Below, piece after piece: positions 33,653 through 40,860 of a DNA stretch of 40,860 nucleotides (position 1 is the stretch's first letter; each line of letters starts with the position of its first letter). The stretch is from Desulfovulcanus ferrireducens (GTDB lineage Bacteria; Desulfobacterota; Desulfovibrionia; Desulfovibrionales; Desulfonatronovibrionaceae): the NCBI RefSeq assembly GCF_018704065.1, contig NZ_JAGUQP010000006.1, positions 1 to 40,860 of the forward strand, in the 5' to 3' direction. The position numbers and the translations under genes were made by a program. The notes beneath the pieces are model-generated. The model was given only the letters and a program-made list of their open reading frames with translations. It did no database searches and was not told the origin of the DNA.

Positions 33653-35178
33653 ACCCGCTTCTCCCTTTCCTTCTTAGCCAACCGGTTCAAGGCATTGATA
33701 TAGGCCTTGGCACTGGCAACAATGATGTCAGCATCAGCCGCTCTTCCAACAGCAGTGACCCCGTTTTCCTCCAGTCTGACTGTAACCTCACCCTGGGCAT
33801 CAGTTCCGCCGGTAATGGCATTAACAGAATAACGCAAAAGTTTAGGATTGCGTTCTGTTAATCTGCAAATGGTATTAAATACTGCATCAATGGGTCCCAC
33901 ACCAAAGGTTGCTTCCTGTTTCTCTTCGCCATCAACCTTCATCTTCAGGGCAGCACTGGGCGAAGCCTTGTCATCGGAAATGGCAGTGCAGTATAAATAA
34001 ATCAATTCGTATTTATCCGGGATACGGAAAATCTCTTCCAGAACAACTGCTTCCACGTCTTCATCATAAACCTGTTTCTTTTTATCGGCCAGACGCTTGA
34101 CTGCTGCAAAAACTTGATTGATCTGCTCTTCCTCCAGAGTATAACCCAATTCATCCAGCTTCTGCTTGAGCGCATGTCTGCCCGAATGCTTACCAATGAC
34201 CAAATCACTGGAAGTTTTTCCTATACTTTCCGGAGTCATGATTTCGTATGTCTGGCGATGCTTTAACACTCCATCCTGATGAATACCTGATTCATGGGCA
34301 AAGGCATTGGCCCCGACAATAGGTTTGTATGGAGGTATGGGCTGCCCGATAATCATGGATAACAGGCGACAGGAAGGGAAAATTTGCTCAGTGACAATAT
34401 TGGTATCTAAATTATAATAATCCTTGCGTACACAAAGAGCCATAATTACTTCTTCTAAGGCAGCATTACCTGCACGCTCCCCTATACCGCTTATAGTGAC
34501 CTCAGCCTGTCTTGCTCCAGCCTCAATCGCGGCCAAGGTATTGGCAACAGCCAGGCCCAGATCATTGTGGCAATGAACACTGAAAATAGCCTTATCACTA
34601 TCAGGAACCTTTTCCAAAAGATACTTAATCAGACGTCCGAACTCCTGGGGCTGGGCATAGCCTACAGTATCCGGAATATTGATCACCTTGGCTCCGGCTT
34701 TTATGGCCACATCCACCACCTGAACCAGAAAATCCCAGTCTGATCTGGAAGCATCTTCAGCTGAAAATTCCACGGTAGGACAAAGCGAGGAAGCAAAAGA
34801 GACTGCCTCTTTTGTCATTTCCAGGACCTGTTCCCGGGTCTTACGTAATTTGTATTCCAGGTGGATGTCAGATGTAGCAATAAAGGTGTGAATGCGTGGA
34901 TCCTCAGCCTCTTTTACCGCATCCCAGGCGGTTTGAATGTCGCGTTGCACTGCCCGGGCAAGCCCTGCCACCTGACAATTTTTTACAGCCCTGGCGATAT
35001 TCTGCACGGCCTCAAAATCGCCCTGGCTGGCAGCAGGAAATCCAGCCTCGATAATATCTACGCCTAACTTTTCCAATTGCCTGGCAAGACGCACCTTTTC
35101 CTGCAAATTCATGGTCGCGCCCGGGGACTGTTCTCCATCACGCAAAGTCGTATCAAAAATAAATACCTTATCTGACAT
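33640..35178 (-). CDS. leuA: 2-isopropylmalate synthase
   Basis: This 512-residue enzyme condenses 2-ketoisovalerate with acetyl-CoA, the committed leucine step. [16 protein letters not shown] (8-23) opens the DRE-TIM barrel, [20 protein letters not shown] supplies the metal-binding His pair, and [11 protein letters not shown] and GKHSGRHAL follow. The C-terminal LeuA dimer/allosteric domain (from about 380) is present, so leucine feedback inhibition is expected. gaggagg precedes the ATG. The first gene of the leu block, it lies 164 bp after pssA in a gap with only a weak hairpin (GCACAA / TTGTGC, 35211-35226). I see no leader peptide or T-box. Confidence 0.96.
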   Translation of the reverse strand: MSDKVFIFDTTLRDGEQSPGATMNLQEKVRLARQLEKLGVDIIEAGFPAASQGDFEAVQNIARAVKNCQVAGLARAVQRDIQTAWDAVKEAEDPRIHTFIATSDIHLEYKLRKTREQVLEMTKEAVSFASSLCPTVEFSAEDASRSDWDFLVQVVDVAIKAGAKVINIPDTVGYAQPQEFGRLIKYLLEKVPDSDKAIFSVHCHNDLGLAVANTLAAIEAGARQAEVTISGIGERAGNAALEEVIMALCVRKDYYNLDTNIVTEQIFPSCRLLSMIIGQPIPPYKPIVGANAFAHESGIHQDGVLKHRQTYEIMTPESIGKTSSDLVIGKHSGRHALKQKLDELGYTLEEEQINQVFAAVKRLADKKKQVYDEDVEAVVLEEIFRIPDKYELIYLYCTAISDDKASPSAALKMKVDGEEKQEATFGVGPIDAVFNTICRLTERNPKLLRYSVNAITGGTDAQGEVTVRLEENGVTAVGRAADADIIVASAKAYINALNRLAKKEREKRVNVE

Positions 35179-35342
35179 TTTTACCTCCTCTCAAATTGAG
35201 TTAAGTAGGTGCACAATGCTTTGTGCCCGCACTGTACAAGTATAAGTTAATTGGGCAACTTCAACCCATCAAATCAATCTAACCAGTAAGTTTTGGCTTG
35301 AAATAAGGACTTATAAACGTCCAGTATGTGGGGGTAAATAGT

Positions 35343-36107
35343 TTACGAGAGCTCCTTACGGGGCTCCCGTAGCTTGGAAGAATTACGTAGGGGTAGTATT
35401 AGGAAGGTGTAAATAAGACCGGATAACAGGTAGCCTATGAAGAACAAGAAACCGAGCAACTTGGGCTCGGATGCAACCAGAACAAAGAGCATGATAATGC
35501 TCACCGTCGTTGTAAAAGGATGGGCCTTGACTACTTCCACTTCTTTAAAGGAAGCATATTTTATCCTACTAACCATGGCCAAGGCCAAAACAAAGGTCAA
35601 AATCAAGGCCACTTTAGGTAAAACAGGCTCAACCCAATTTTTCGGAATATACTCGGAAAATAAGACCAGGGTAGCTAAAGTACAGGCAGCAGCCGGGATA
35701 GGCAGACCAATAAAAAACTTTTTGGGCAACTCTTTAGCTTGAACATTAAACCTCGCCAGCCTTAAGGCGCCGCAAGCCACAAGCAGAAAACTGACTACCA
35801 ACCCAATACGCCCAAATTTATGCGTCTGCCATAAATAAACCATTACTGCCGGACTAATCCCAAACGAGGACAAATCCGCCAAAGAATCGAACTGAACACC
35901 AAAATCAGAACTGGCCTTGGTAAGCCTTGCCACCTTGCCGTCCATACCATCAAAAAGACAGCTGACCAAAATGGCTATGGCACAATGCTCAAACCGCCCC
36001 TCAATGGCCCAAAGCATACCCAAAAAACCAGAAAACAGACTGGCTGTAGTCAGTAAATTGGGCAGGATATAAAATCCTTTATGTTTGGGACGAATGTCCT
36101 GATCCAT
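35343..36107 (-). CDS. pssA: CDP-diacylglycerol-serine O-phosphatidyltransferase
   Basis: This 254-residue membrane enzyme makes phosphatidylserine from CDP-diacylglycerol and serine. The CDP-alcohol phosphotransferase motif is complete: D53-G, D56-G, A60-R61, G70, D74 and D78 within FDGMDGKVARL and SDFGVQFDSLAD. About eight hydrophobic helices are visible. It is the Bacillus/Desulfovibrio-type membrane PssA, not the E. coli PLD-like type. It follows psd by 35 bp, so synthesis and decarboxylation of phosphatidylserine are co-transcribed. Confidence 0.95.
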   Translation of the reverse strand: MDQDIRPKHKGFYILPNLLTTASLFSGFLGMLWAIEGRFEHCAIAILVSCLFDGMDGKVARLTKASSDFGVQFDSLADLSSFGISPAVMVYLWQTHKFGRIGLVVSFLLVACGALRLARFNVQAKELPKKFFIGLPIPAAACTLATLVLFSEYIPKNWVEPVLPKVALILTFVLALAMVSRIKYASFKEVEVVKAHPFTTTVSIIMLFVLVASEPKLLGFLFFIGYLLSGLIYTFLILPLRNSSKLREPRKELS

Positions 36108-36142
36108 ACCTGTATAAGTGTTATGCGTTATATTTTTTAGTA

Positions 36143-36787
36143 TTATGCCTTTTTTCTTGCAACTATACTTTGACCGGCAAATACTTTGTCGTTTATCTTG
36201 ACTAATGGTTCATATCCATCAGGAAGATAAAGGTCAACCCTGGAACCAAACTTTATCATTCCCAGCCTCTCTCCACGATGCAAATGATCTCCATGCTCAA
36301 CCCAACAGACAATGCGCCGTGCAATGAGCCCGGCAATCTGGACCACTGTCCAAAATTCTCCCTCTTTATCTTTTAACAATATGGCATTGCGCTCATTATC
36401 TTTAGAAGCTTTATCCAAAGAGGCGTTTATAAATTTACCGGGAAAATATTTTATCCCTTCTACCTGTCCGGTAACAGGGGATCTGTTAACATGCACATTA
36501 AAAACATTCATAAAGATACAAATGGCCGTCTTTTCCTGGCCAGAAAAGGGGTCTGTCATTTTTTCCACTTTCACTACTTTGCCGTCAGCCGGAGCCACAG
36601 CCAGACCGTGTTCCTGAGGAACTACCCGCTGCGGATCACGAAAAAAATTGAGTACAAACAGTGATGCGGCTAAACCTAAAATGGCCAAAAAATTCCATTC
36701 CAGCAAAGCAAAGACAATGGTAGCCAAAAATGTCCAGATGATAATTGGCAAACCTTCAAGACAAAATCCAATACCTGGTTTTAACAT
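36143..36787 (-). CDS. psd: Phosphatidylserine decarboxylase, short type
   Basis: This 214-residue protein converts phosphatidylserine to phosphatidylethanolamine. Two N-terminal membrane helices lie at about 14-48. MNVFNVHVNRSPVTG (93-107) is the family signature. Gly181-Ser182 in MIKFGSRVDLY is the self-cleavage site that creates the pyruvoyl cofactor. Its length is that of the short, archaeal-like form common in anaerobes. aaaggagat precedes the ATG. It is the first gene of the psd-pssA-leu block. Confidence 0.95.
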   Translation of the reverse strand: MLKPGIGFCLEGLPIIIWTFLATIVFALLEWNFLAILGLAASLFVLNFFRDPQRVVPQEHGLAVAPADGKVVKVEKMTDPFSGQEKTAICIFMNVFNVHVNRSPVTGQVEGIKYFPGKFINASLDKASKDNERNAILLKDKEGEFWTVVQIAGLIARRIVCWVEHGDHLHRGERLGMIKFGSRVDLYLPDGYEPLVKINDKVFAGQSIVARKKA

Positions 36788-37115
36788 CTTATCTCCTTTT
36801 AACCTTTTAACTCAATGTTCTGAGTTGTCTAACTCTCTAGAATTTCAACACTTTTGGCGAGCGCATTTTTTGAAATGCATTATAAACGGCTTGGGTAACA
36901 CATCTTGGTAAAGCTTGCGGAAAAGCCGTGCATCGGGGGCTACCTTACAAAACTATCAAAACACAACATAAATACAGAAACTATTTTGAGCAACACTTAA
37001 CCCAAAAATCCCTTTATGCACAGCCCGCAAGCAAGCCTTAGATGTGTCCAAGTCTTTGTCAGCATTGAAAAAAATGTGCTCGTAAATTACCTCCGAAAGT
37101 TGAACTCTTAAGCTT
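36788..37115. other. Intergenic region between CgeB-like gene and psd
   Basis: About 330 bp with no gene. It contains the dispersed inverted-repeat element copy 2 (36913-37032). The promoter for psd-pssA-leu is presumably at the left of this region's psd end (36790-36860). Confidence 0.6.
36913..37032. repeat. Inverted-repeat-bounded dispersed element, copy 2
   Basis: Arms GCTTGCGGAAAAGCCGTGCAT (36913-36933) and ATGCACAGCCCGCAAGC (37016-37032) correspond to the arms at 5678-5699 and 5939-5956. Flanking GCATT...GGGTAA on the left is shared too. This copy lacks the embedded REP-like palindrome of copy 1. Confidence 0.7.
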
Positions 37116-38399
37116 TCAACGCACATACTGTTTTTGCCACTCATCCAGAAACAGGATTGCTGTTTCCAGAGGGGTAAGCTTTCCTTGTTCCTGTCGGATG
37201 AAATGGACTATATCTTTAAAATCCACATTCTTAGCCAGTCCCAGCTTATCCAAAAGCTTTTCGAGTTCTTCCTGTAAATCTTCGGGCAAATCTGTCCACC
37301 AGGGTTCAAGGTCTTGTTTAAGTCCTTCAAAGTCGAGTTGCTCATCAATATAATCAAGCAGGGTCTGCATTCGATGTACATAAGTATGTTCTTTTAGCAC
37401 CCTGGCCCTGGCCTTGCCGGCAAAAAGCTGGCGCTCTTCCTCGTGTACCAGAAAATAGTCTATCTGCTCCTGCAACTGGTCCAAGTTTTTAAAGGTGACC
37501 AGTTCATCCCGGGCAAAAAGTTCTCCAAGTAAACCACGCTCATCAACCAATTGAAAAGCACCGCAAGCAGCCAGTTCAAAGGTCCTGGGATTGACAAAGT
37601 CGCCAAGGCTTACCAGCCGATCATCTTTTATGCTGGAATGCAGATTGAGATTAATTTTACTGGCATTAAAAATCTTTACAGCCTCTTCAGGGCTTATACG
37701 CTGCCCATTTCTCTGTACCAATGGGGCAAGGGCCACATCACCATCCCATTCCGTGCCCCAAATTTTAAAATCATAATGTAAAAGCTGCTTAAAAGCCTTT
37801 CGCCTGTTGGGATAACCCGCCCCTAAAAAAGATACGTCACTACCATACATTTTTTTTTCAACAGGGCTCAAATTCAGGGGACGATGAAAATCCGGCTGGG
37901 CAGCCAGCGGAAGATAGAGAGAGTTATCCACTCCAATTTTTTTCAGTTCAGAAAAAAAAGGCTCTTTTTGGATCACGGCAAAGAAGTCGTAATAAGGAGC
38001 AAAAGCCCGCCAATAGCCAAAAACTCGATAGTCCTCCACAAACCACATGGCGGTTGCCACGCCATCCCGGCGCAATTGGTTCAAAGTCTGTCTGCTTATA
38101 GGAGCTTGGGCCATCGCCAGAACCAGGTGAGGCCCGAAATTGTCCACTTTGGCCCGCACACCGTTGGAGACTACCTGTAAAAAACTATTTTCCAGATATT
38201 CCAAATCTGTGGAACGAATTCGAAGTTTCTTTAAGGCCGTAAAAGCCGAGTAAAACTCAGGCGCATCAAACACCTCAACCAGATGCCCCATATCTTTAAG
38301 AGCCTGAGCACAGTACTGGCCTATGGGCAAAGAGCCGCCATACATGGGCAGGACAACGAGGATTTTAAGTTTCTTCTTCATCTTGCCTGACATAATCAA
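37116..38399 (-). CDS. CgeB-like glycosyltransferase
   Basis: This 427-residue protein resembles the CgeB/GT-B glycosyltransferase family. It starts with a Rossmann-like strand (LKILVVLPMYGGSLPIG), contains VSFLGAGYPNRRKAF in the middle and SKINLNLHSSIKDD...GDFVNPRTFELAACGAFQL in the nucleotide-sugar domain. A helical tail rich in Glu, Leu and Lys follows (about 350-427). ATGs at 38399, 38393 and 38381 are possible; the last would begin directly at MKKKLKILVV. It overlaps ybeY by 35 bp at the longest start, so translation is probably coupled. The acceptor is unknown; in such genomes relatives modify flagella or surface polymers. Confidence 0.82.
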   Translation of the reverse strand: MIMSGKMKKKLKILVVLPMYGGSLPIGQYCAQALKDMGHLVEVFDAPEFYSAFTALKKLRIRSTDLEYLENSFLQVVSNGVRAKVDNFGPHLVLAMAQAPISRQTLNQLRRDGVATAMWFVEDYRVFGYWRAFAPYYDFFAVIQKEPFFSELKKIGVDNSLYLPLAAQPDFHRPLNLSPVEKKMYGSDVSFLGAGYPNRRKAFKQLLHYDFKIWGTEWDGDVALAPLVQRNGQRISPEEAVKIFNASKINLNLHSSIKDDRLVSLGDFVNPRTFELAACGAFQLVDERGLLGELFARDELVTFKNLDQLQEQIDYFLVHEEERQLFAGKARARVLKEHTYVHRMQTLLDYIDEQLDFEGLKQDLEPWWTDLPEDLQEELEKLLDKLGLAKNVDFKDIVHFIRQEQGKLTPLETAILFLDEWQKQYVR

Positions 38400-38793
38400 T
38401 ACAGCTTTGGGTCATATCATCCATAAGCATCCCATGCTCAAAACCAGCCAAATGTAAAATCCCATGCGCAAGCAGACGCACAAGATGCTCTTGTACCTCC
38501 TGACCATATAAAAAGATTTCCCTGCTTAAGGTATCGATGCTTAAAACCAGCTGCCCCAGGAGTTGGGGGTTGTTCTCGTCTTCTGCCGGGAAACTAAGTA
38601 CATTGGTTGGACCAACGCAGCCTAAAAATTTTTTATTTAGTTCTTCAATGCTGTGATCATCAACCAGTTCCACTTCTAGATGTTTTTCAGTCAGCCCCAA
38701 AAAAGACATGATTTTTTCCAGGATGGGTAAAAGTTCACGTTTGCTTATAGGCAGCGCAGGGTTTATACGGGTATTTGTTTTTAAATATATCAT
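38365..38793 (-). CDS. ybeY: Endoribonuclease YbeY
   Basis: This 142-residue zinc-dependent RNase matures 16S rRNA and takes part in ribosome quality control. The zinc motif H110-x3-H114-x5-H120 (AHGILHLAGFEHG) is intact, preceded by TNVLSFPAE. It follows phoH by 12 bp and overlaps the CgeB-like gene. The phoH-ybeY pair is widely conserved. The short spacer before its ATG is made of gaag/gag repeats that also serve as its ribosome-binding site. Confidence 0.94.
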   Translation of the reverse strand: MIYLKTNTRINPALPISKRELLPILEKIMSFLGLTEKHLEVELVDDHSIEELNKKFLGCVGPTNVLSFPAEDENNPQLLGQLVLSIDTLSREIFLYGQEVQEHLVRLLAHGILHLAGFEHGMLMDDMTQSCIDYVRQDEEET

Positions 38794-38805
38794 CTTCTCA
38801 ACTTC

Positions 38806-39801
38806 TTAATTTCCTCCTTTCTTCTCAACTTCTTCTTCCCGGCTCTCATATCGTTCATAAGCCTTAACAATTCGTCCGACCAAATTATGACGGATGACGT
38901 CCTGTTCATCAAAATAAACAAACTTGATTCCCTTCACATTCTCTAAGACTCTCTGGGCCTGGATCAGGCCAGATTTTGTTGTCCCCGGCAAATCAATTTG
39001 GGTCACATCGCCGGTAACCACCGCCTTGGACCCGAAACCCATCCTGGTCAAAAACATCTTCATCTGCTCGGGCGTAGTATTTTGAGCCTCGTCCAAGATA
39101 ATAAAGGCGTCATTTAATGTTCTTCCTCGCATAAAGGCTAGCGGTGCCACTTCAATCACGCCTGCTTCCAACATTTCCTGGACTTTCCTAAAATCAAGCA
39201 TATCATGCAAAGCATCGTAAAGAGGCCTTAAATATGGAGTGACCTTTTCCAGCATATCACCGGGCAAAAAACCGAGTTTTTCCCCTGCTTCCACGGCCGG
39301 CCTGGCCAGAATCAACCTCTTGACTTTCTTCTGCATCAAAAAGGACACTGCCACCGCTACTGCCAGATAGGTCTTGCCTGTACCAGCCGGCCCAATCCCA
39401 AAGACAAGATCACTTTCCTTTATAGCCTGCAAATAGTTTCTCTGGCTTAATGTCTTGGGGGCAATAGTCTTCCTGGGCGAAACCACAAATACTTCCTGCT
39501 TAAAAATCTTCTTTAAACTGGCATTGCTATCCTTGGAGAGTATTTTAAGCCCGGCTTCAATATCCTGTGGATAAACCTTATACCCTGACTTTAAGAGGTC
39601 ATAAAATTGTACCAAACAATTTTTGGCCCAGTCCAAGGAGTGCTTGTCTCTGGCCTTGAGGTAAATGCTTGTCCCCCGGCTTTCTATCAACGTATTTGTG
39701 GTCTTGTGGATTATATCCAGATTCTGTCCATATGGTCCAAATAGTTCTTGAACCAGGGCACTGTCTTTAAAGGTAATACTTGTTTCCAAAAAATTTTCCA
39801 T
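38806..39801 (-). CDS. phoH: PhoH-like P-loop ATPase
   Basis: This 331-residue PhoH/YbeZ-family protein has a Walker A GPAGTGKT (137-144), RPAVEAGEKLGFLPGDMLEKV after it, and Walker B AFIILDEAQN with TPEQMKMFLTRMGFGSKAVV. It is thought to act with YbeY in RNA metabolism. An N-terminal KH-like segment (15-80) precedes the ATPase. The C-terminus (REEEVEKKGGN) is encoded by the same gaag-rich repeat DNA that leads into ybeY. aaaggaaaat lies before the ATG. It is the first gene of the three-gene operon. Confidence 0.93.
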   Translation of the reverse strand: MENFLETSITFKDSALVQELFGPYGQNLDIIHKTTNTLIESRGTSIYLKARDKHSLDWAKNCLVQFYDLLKSGYKVYPQDIEAGLKILSKDSNASLKKIFKQEVFVVSPRKTIAPKTLSQRNYLQAIKESDLVFGIGPAGTGKTYLAVAVAVSFLMQKKVKRLILARPAVEAGEKLGFLPGDMLEKVTPYLRPLYDALHDMLDFRKVQEMLEAGVIEVAPLAFMRGRTLNDAFIILDEAQNTTPEQMKMFLTRMGFGSKAVVTGDVTQIDLPGTTKSGLIQAQRVLENVKGIKFVYFDEQDVIRHNLVGRIVKAYERYESREEEVEKKGGN

Positions 39802-40063
39802 TATTTTCCTTTATCTTAAAAATTCCTCAAATAGACTAAACTATTGTGGTTATACGTCATGGCGAGGGGAATAACTTGGCAACTTTAAACATACTTTTGC
39901 AAACATCTCAATTCATAATTTGTGATACGGAATTTTAAAAATCACAAAAAGCTTAATCAAACCCATATTCAGGTCAACTCAACCTCAAGACGAGCAACCT
40001 CCCCTAAAAGGTAATTAAATGGCTCATATAAAAATGTCAAAACAACAAGGTTGAGAAAACCCC
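39802..40063. other. Intergenic region upstream of phoH
   Basis: About 260 bp without gene or strong repeat; it should contain the phoH promoter on the minus strand. The tandem array begins at 40064. Confidence 0.6.
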
Positions 40064-40860
40064 ATTTGCCAGCGGCACCTACCACGTCAAATGTGAAAGA
40101 ATTACGCAATAATTGATAAAATTTTAGCATGAAAAGCTAAGCCGGGCTCAGCTCAGCTAACAGAACATAATAAGGCTCTTGTGGGAGAAAATCTGCTAGC
40201 CCAGCAGACTGAGAATCCACCCCTCGTCATTCTGAGGGAGAGAAACGACCGAAGAATCTACCAACGTAGAAAACCAGATTCTTCGCTTCGCTCAGAATGA
40301 CGTAATTAGAAAACCCCATTTGCCAGCGGCACCTACCACGTCAAATGTGAAAGAATTGCGCAATAATTATGATAAAATTTTAGCATAAAAAGCTAGACTC
40401 ATCTAACAGAAGATAACAAGGCTCTTGTGGGAGAAAATCTGCTAGCCCAGCAGACTGAGAATCAACACCTCGTCATTCTGAGGGAGAGAAACGACCGAAG
40501 AATCTCCAACGTAGAAAACCAGATTCTTCGCTTCGCTCAGAATGACGTAATTAGAAGAACGCATTTGCCAGCGGCACCTACCACGTCAAATGTGAAAGAA
40601 TTACGCAATAATTGATAAAATTTTAACATAAAACCCTAAGCCGGGCTCAGCTCAACTAACAAAAAATAACAAAGCTCTTGTGGGAGAAAATCTGGTGGCT
40701 CAGCAGACTGAGAATCCACACCTCGTCTCGTCATTCTGAGGGAGCGAAACGACCGAAGAATCTCCAACGTAGAAAACCAGATTCTTCGCTTCGCTCAGAA
40801 TGACGTAATTAGAAAACCCCATTTGCCAGCGGCACCTACCACGTCAAATGTGAAAGAATT
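40064..40860. repeat. Tandem array of about 250-bp composite units
   Basis: Units start with ATTTGCCAGCGGCACCTACC at 40064, 40318, 40563 and 40821 (periods 254, 245 and 258); the fourth runs off the window. Each unit has a CATTTG / CAAATG dyad, a GCTCAG-rich middle, a TCTGCT-(5)-AGCAGA hairpin (altered in the third), and a long palindrome with CGTCATTCTGAG at its left and CTCAGAATGACG at its right, enclosing GAAGAATCT / AGATTCTTC. The palindrome half resembles a repeat class widespread in bacterial intergenic DNA. There is no coding content and no CRISPR-like spacing. Confidence 0.9.

Noticed and set aside
35179-35342. Leucine attenuator or T-box upstream of leuA
   Set aside because: There is no Leu-rich leader peptide, no T-box core sequence and no terminator; only a weak 6-bp hairpin is seen.
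40167-40240. Possible tRNA-like fold in the array units
   Set aside because: Small hairpins are present, but there is no acceptor stem, no TTC-arm consensus and no anticodon loop of the right spacing.
40427-40615. 62-codon ORF inside the tandem array
   Set aside because: It spans the junction of palindrome and repeat head; it is not maintained as a frame in the other units, as expected for a gene.
40064-40860. Possible CRISPR array
   Set aside because: The repeated unit is about 250 bp and nearly the whole unit is conserved; there are no short repeats separated by unique equal-length spacers and no cas genes in the window.

Overview
The window reads as a chromosomal segment of a sulfate-reducing deltaproteobacterium, most likely of the order Desulfovibrionales, with moderate to low GC. 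The pointers are a periplasmic two-subunit formate dehydrogenase of the Desulfovibrio type, a very large FAD/Fe-S lactate-type dehydrogenase, a TRAP carboxylate transporter beside a phenylacetate-CoA-ligase-like enzyme, and a psd-pssA-leuACDB block. This assignment is inference from gene content; no rRNA or tRNA gene was seen.

Layout. 1-4.6 kb: AT-rich leader, a small ORF resembling the FdhA leader, then fdhA-fdhB and a strong terminator. FdhA has Cys at the usual selenocysteine position. 4.8-5.5 kb: a CysH-like APS/PAPS reductase. 5.5-6.4 kb: no gene, but a mosaic of palindromic repeats. 6.4-11.2 kb (minus): dctP-dctQ-dctM TRAP transporter followed by a PaaK-like CoA ligase, probably uptake and activation of an organic (perhaps aromatic) acid. 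11.6-13.0 kb (minus): GAF-GGDEF diguanylate cyclase. 13.3-16.2 kb (plus): GT4-type glycosyltransferase, xseB, ispA, terminator. 16.3-21.5 kb: D-lactate dehydrogenase-like protein, ruvX, mltG. 21.5-24.8 kb: lone receiver protein, a TtuB/TtuA-like tRNA-thiolation pair, an EamA transporter that looks acquired, and a nucleoside deaminase.

24.7-30.3 kb is an accessory island: a frameshifted IS1182-type remnant, an ISAs1-type transposase gene split by a 2,066-bp IS1634-like element, a 94-bp MITE-like hairpin directly behind the ISAs1 stop, a diheme cytochrome c with an Asp/His-rich linker, and a decayed DUF4143 ATPase fragment bracketed by copies of one hairpin repeat.

30.3-36.8 kb (minus) is biosynthetic: psd-pssA (phosphatidylethanolamine) then leuA-leuC-leuD-leuB (leucine). 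37.1-39.8 kb (minus) is phoH-ybeY-CgeB-like glycosyltransferase. 40.06 kb to the window end is a tandem array of about 250-bp units, each ending in a long palindrome.

The strongest unexplained signal is the repeat ecology between genes: at least four palindromic families, plus short tandem repeats with 7-bp and 8-bp periods that recur in many intergenic gaps and in one case supply the last codons and stop of leuA. The best-resolved single event is the nested insertion sequence: removing it with one TTAA copy restores the host transposase reading frame exactly.
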